DNA of 64,000 nt from Magicicada septendecula (lineage: Eukaryota > Arthropoda > Insecta > Hemiptera > Cicadidae). Shown in pieces: positions 60,438 through 64,000 of the stretch. The stretch covers positions 62,001 to 126,000 of the forward strand of contig JAWRYS010000701.1 in assembly GCA_034769895.1 (NCBI GenBank), in the 5' to 3' direction. Within the stretch, counting starts at the first letter, position 1; each line of letters begins with the position of its first letter. The translations under genes and the position numbers were made by a program. The notes under the pieces were generated by a model. That model saw nothing but the letters and a program-made list of their open reading frames with translations. It did no database searches and was not told the DNA's origin.

Positions 60438-61752
60438 ACTAAATACCACGCACCATCAAGAAAAGGGACTGATTTTTTGATAACTGACTACAGAAAAAAC
60501 CATTTAAAAGAGAAGGAAAAATAATGATAATTAAGAAAAAATAATAGGAATAAAGAATAAAGAAACAAAACCGAGATTGAAGGAAGAATATTTATTCGAG
60601 AAAATGAACAATACAAACGAAGATATCAGGAACTGAGCACTATTATGAAAATAACCAAAAGCCCATCAATACAGAATTTGGAAGAGCATATGACAGTAAA
60701 GAACTATAATAAGGGAATGATATTAAATATCAAAATTGTAAAAGGAAAGTAAGAACAACTTACATCAATTATTTGTAGAAACTAGTTTTGAATTGAAATA
60801 TTAAACATTACAAAATTCCAAAAGCAAAGTAAGGACAACTTACATCAATAATGTGAATAAACTAGTCGTGGAAAAGAAATATTAAAATATTTACGAAGTT
60901 CAAAAAGAAGTAAGGACCACTTACATAATATAATGTTAATAACATAACTTGGATGAAAACAAGAGCAAAATAATATTTTTGCGGAATGAAAAAAAAGGAC
61001 TATAATCACTACTTTAATTTTAATAAACTTAATTATAATAAGAACCATTGGAAGAATTACTGTCATAATATAAAACAGTAGAACAATTTATTGGAAGCAA
61101 GATGGAAAAAGAAAAAAAATATATATGCTATTAATATTGGTCACCAGAAGATTGTGCGAACAACAGAAGAAATAAAGAGAATTCAGACGGAAGATTTACA
61201 CACCATACCTAGCGATAAGTTATATCAGTAGAGCTTTAAAACATAAGAAGAATATATGAGATAGAAAATATTAGCAAATTTGAGCAACCACGAAGTGATG
61301 AATCCAAGGATGTTTTTTATTAGTCGAGAATAGACTATTTTTAATAATTTTTATTTAATGACTGTATGTAGATGTATTCTAGCAGTCTTATACTTGAGCA
61401 GAGATGATGTTCCTCTGATCTCAGAAAGTGTAGTATGGCCAGCAGAGTATTGAAGCCAGAAGTACTGCTCTGGACTGCCCCAGCTCACGTGGTAGGGAAT
61501 GTTAGGGAATGAATATCCCATGGATGAAGCAACAAGTAAAAGAAAAAAATAGATATATAATAATAATAATATATCTCAGATTATAATAACTATCTAATAA
61601 GAATAAAATAAATGGAAAAAAATTTTTTTTAAAGCTCAACTATGAAGAAGCAGGTATAGAAGTGGGTAGGATACAAGGAATATAATAAACAATAAATATA
61701 ATAAGCAATTATTTCATCCATACTAAACATATGATCTGAATTAATCACTTCT

Positions 61753-61761
61753 GGAGGAGAG
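61753..61761 (+). promoter_or_regulatory. Polypurine tract before LTR7
   Basis: GGAGGAGAG, 5 nt before TATAGC. Confidence 0.7.
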
Positions 61762-61766
61762 CAATC

Positions 61767-64000
61767 TATAGCATGACAGAAAATCTACCTCATTATAATT
61801 CAAGAATAAGCAAAAATAAAATAAAAACAAACTGGCATAAAGAAAAAATTACTATAATAATTAATCAAGAACAACAGTAAACTGAAATTCTAGATCCAAA
61901 GAAGTCAAGTTCATTAAAACCAAACATACAATCTATAATAAATAATAGGAAGATGATTATAGTCCAACTTATAGTGTAGATATACACAGGTAGAATAGGA
62001 GCAGGTAAGGACAAACCATGGATAAACAAACCCACAGAATAAAAAATAACTATTGAAAAAACAATACCACATTATAAAAATCAAACCCCAAAAAGAAAAA
62101 CATAAGAAAAGTAAAATACAATAAAATAAAAACAATGTAAATTAAGTGAAGTAAAGATATTAGATATAAGACAACCTCAAGACAAAAGATAAAAGCAATT
62201 ATGTCACAAGATTATATGACTAAGGTGGACAAGTGTAATTTATTTTCATTGTGAAAAGTGACTACTAATAATGCAAATTAAGTGATGTTCCTTATTCCCC
62301 AAGACTAGATAAAATTACTAGAGATAAGATTAGGGAATACAGTGAATAGTAAGGGGAACCAGGGTAAATCCCTAAATCAAAACAAAAACAGCAATAGACT
62401 GAATAAAAGTTAACTTTAATAAACTGTTTAAATAAAAACAGATTTGTTTTGTTGTGTTAGAAGTTCATTGAACCCATAGAATTGAATGCTTGGGATTAAA
62501 TTCATTTTAAGAGAATATCTTTATTATGTTTTAATAATTTCAATTAATCATAAACTATGTTGTAATTAAGTAAGGGCAATTTAGTTGTTAGGATTTTATT
62601 GGAATTGTATGTCAGAAAGGGTAATAGCAATCTGAAATAATTGTAAACTCAGTGATAGAACTAGCATCAATACATAAACCAAATTGTAAACCTCACTAAC
62701 ATTATAAATTATTAGTAAATAAGTTAATGAAACAAATTAAATGAATGAAAATTGTTGAATTTAACACAATAACAATTTATTATAAAATATGTAACAACAC
62801 TTTGTGAAAGTAATTAAGGAATGTATAGGATAATATTAGAAAAAGGCAAGTGTACTAACACTGGGGCATAGAGAAAAGCCTAAATTGAAGGTAGTGTTCA
62901 AATTAGCTAAGTAAATCATCAAATTACTGAGAATTAAAGAAACTAATCATAATAATTCAATCAATGATCTTGTTTAATGATAATTGGAATTTAACATATA
63001 CTGTAAACCATTTAATTTGTAAGGAAGTAAAGTAGGTAAGGCCTACAAGCAAACATTATGTAAATATGACTTTTGAGTTAAAAAATACTATAAAATATAT
63101 CATGTATGGTATTAAATTATGCAGAATTAAATAAGGAATTTGATTATGTAATTAGAATTTAATAAGAATAGATAATAACCTAAATGTAATTTTTAATATA
63201 ATGTAAAACTCAATTCTTTTGAACAAAATAAATCTTGAGACTCAAGTATCAGCTGCCTGAAAACAATGTAAATTTACTAATAAATCAGCCAGGCCTAATA
63301 AATGATGAAGAAAAACTGGGAGTTGATCGTTAAACGTCAAGGCGAACACATCAGAATGATATAGCTAAAAAGGATAAAAAATTTTTTGACAAGAACTAAG
63401 CTTAAGAAATGAAATTTAAAATATGAGTTGTTCATACAAAAGTTAAATAACCAAACCATTACTTTTATGAAGATTGACAATTATAAACCAGATATAGGAA
63501 CAGTCCAGGCACTAATCGAGAAATTTCCAATGTGAATATTATCACGACGTTCTGGATGAACTATTTGAAACAAAGACACTTTTAACCAACACCTATTACC
63601 GAAACTAAAACGGATTACGAACACTGAATCATCACACTACAACAAGAAAATTAATAACTACTGCTCTGATGAGAGACACTTAAAGAATTAACATTTAAAA
63701 AAGAAACCAAATCGACCTGAGATAAGAGTTTCGAGCAGTGAATAATTATCCATCTCAAAGTCGAATAATCGCAACGATATCAATAAATCGAATTAAATAT
63801 TCCATATTTGAGTTTTATTTCTTTGCAAAGTATACAATTAAAAGAATTTCAGATATTAATTGAAACCTGGACGTCAAGGAAGAAGAGAACGACATCGAAA
63901 AGGAGTAATAACACCGAATCTACAAATACAATAAATCGCTTATTCAAATCACATAATCTATTTAATGTTTTAAACAAATTATTCATCACCAACCAAAATA
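61767..64000 (+). mobile_element. LTR7, cut by the window edge
   Basis: TATAGC start. 2234 bp are visible, so about 150 bp of its 3' end lie beyond the window. The array therefore continues or ends outside. Confidence 0.9.

Larger units (their letters stand above)
59255..61766 (+). mobile_element. Internal region 6
   Basis: 2512 bp, almost the same as internal region 5, pointing to a very recent duplication of that unit. Confidence 0.92.
25369..64000 (+). repeat. Tandem array of a non-autonomous LTR retroelement (7 LTRs, 6 internal regions)
   Basis: The sequence alternates LTR (about 2388 bp) and internal region (about 2512 bp). LTR starts are at 25369, 35281, 42165, 47067, 51968, 56867 and 61767. 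The last four intervals are 4902, 4901, 4899 and 4900 bp. The first two units are longer only because of identifiable inserts. Each LTR-internal junction carries a tRNA-Lys-type primer binding site and each internal-LTR junction a purine tract. The left edge is sharp: unrelated DNA up to 25368, array sequence from TGTAGC onward. The right edge lies outside the window. No copy encodes protease, reverse transcriptase, RNase H or integrase. Confidence 0.93.

Noticed and set aside
25369-64000. Ordinary satellite DNA without mobile origin
   Set aside because: LTR ends, primer binding site and purine tract occur in the right order and spacing in every unit, which a random satellite would not show.

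Overview
The window reads as repeat-dense, AT-rich DNA from an animal genome, most likely an insect. The evidence is the set of transposon families present: a DD34D mariner, an RTE-clade LINE, a ZMYM1-like hAT element and Penelope-like elements (PLEs) with a GIY-YIG endonuclease, together with long (AC)n runs. I see no host protein-coding gene, rRNA, tRNA or CRISPR array, and nothing bacterial. The species cannot be named from this.

Region 1 (about 1-15400) is non-coding and AT-rich. It carries foldback elements (1026-1285, 4946-5371, 6733-6890, 9689-10027), direct repeats and microsatellites. Several foldback arms and one single copy hold the same RNA-like motif: CTGANGA, one extra base, a short stem-loop, then GAAA and a palindrome, often flanked by complementary arms. 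This resembles the minimal hammerhead ribozymes known from PLEs. A broken PLE endonuclease lies downstream at 20721-21110 and the same type of motif follows it.

Region 2 (about 15400-25368) is a nest of one dispersed non-coding family. Parts seen repeatedly are a head starting TCGGTATGGAG with its own small hairpin, a central block with a TG microsatellite, tandem modules of about 164 bp, and a tail ending in a hairpin near AACATGGAAGT. The arrangement recalls non-autonomous Helitron/Helentron elements. A decayed hAT element (23783-25056) with a perfect 8-bp target duplication sits inside it.

Region 3 (25369 to the window end) is the main find: a tandem array of an LTR retroelement in the form LTR-internal-LTR-internal and so on. 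Seven LTRs (about 2388 bp each when stripped of inserts; the last is cut by the window edge) alternate with six internal regions (about 2512 bp). LTRs have TGTA...TACA ends, each internal region begins with a primer binding site matching tRNA-Lys1,2 at 17 of 18 bases (16 of 18 in unit 1), and each ends with a purine tract. The internal regions hold only a broken, lysine/glutamate-rich gag-like frame and no reverse transcriptase. The repeat period is 4900-4902 bp for the inner units. A mutated LTR start (TG to TA) shared by three consecutive LTRs, and broken frames shared by all copies, indicate that the array grew by recombination after the element had lost coding capacity.

The array edge is damaged. 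LTR1 is interrupted by a mariner (25544-26865) and a 5'-truncated RTE (26990-29826) and has a replaced segment (31624-32090). Internal region 1 has a 0.6-kb insert. LTR2 carries a 2.1-kb LTR-like insert (37464-39573). Intact copies of the same sites in other units serve as empty sites and confirm the boundaries.
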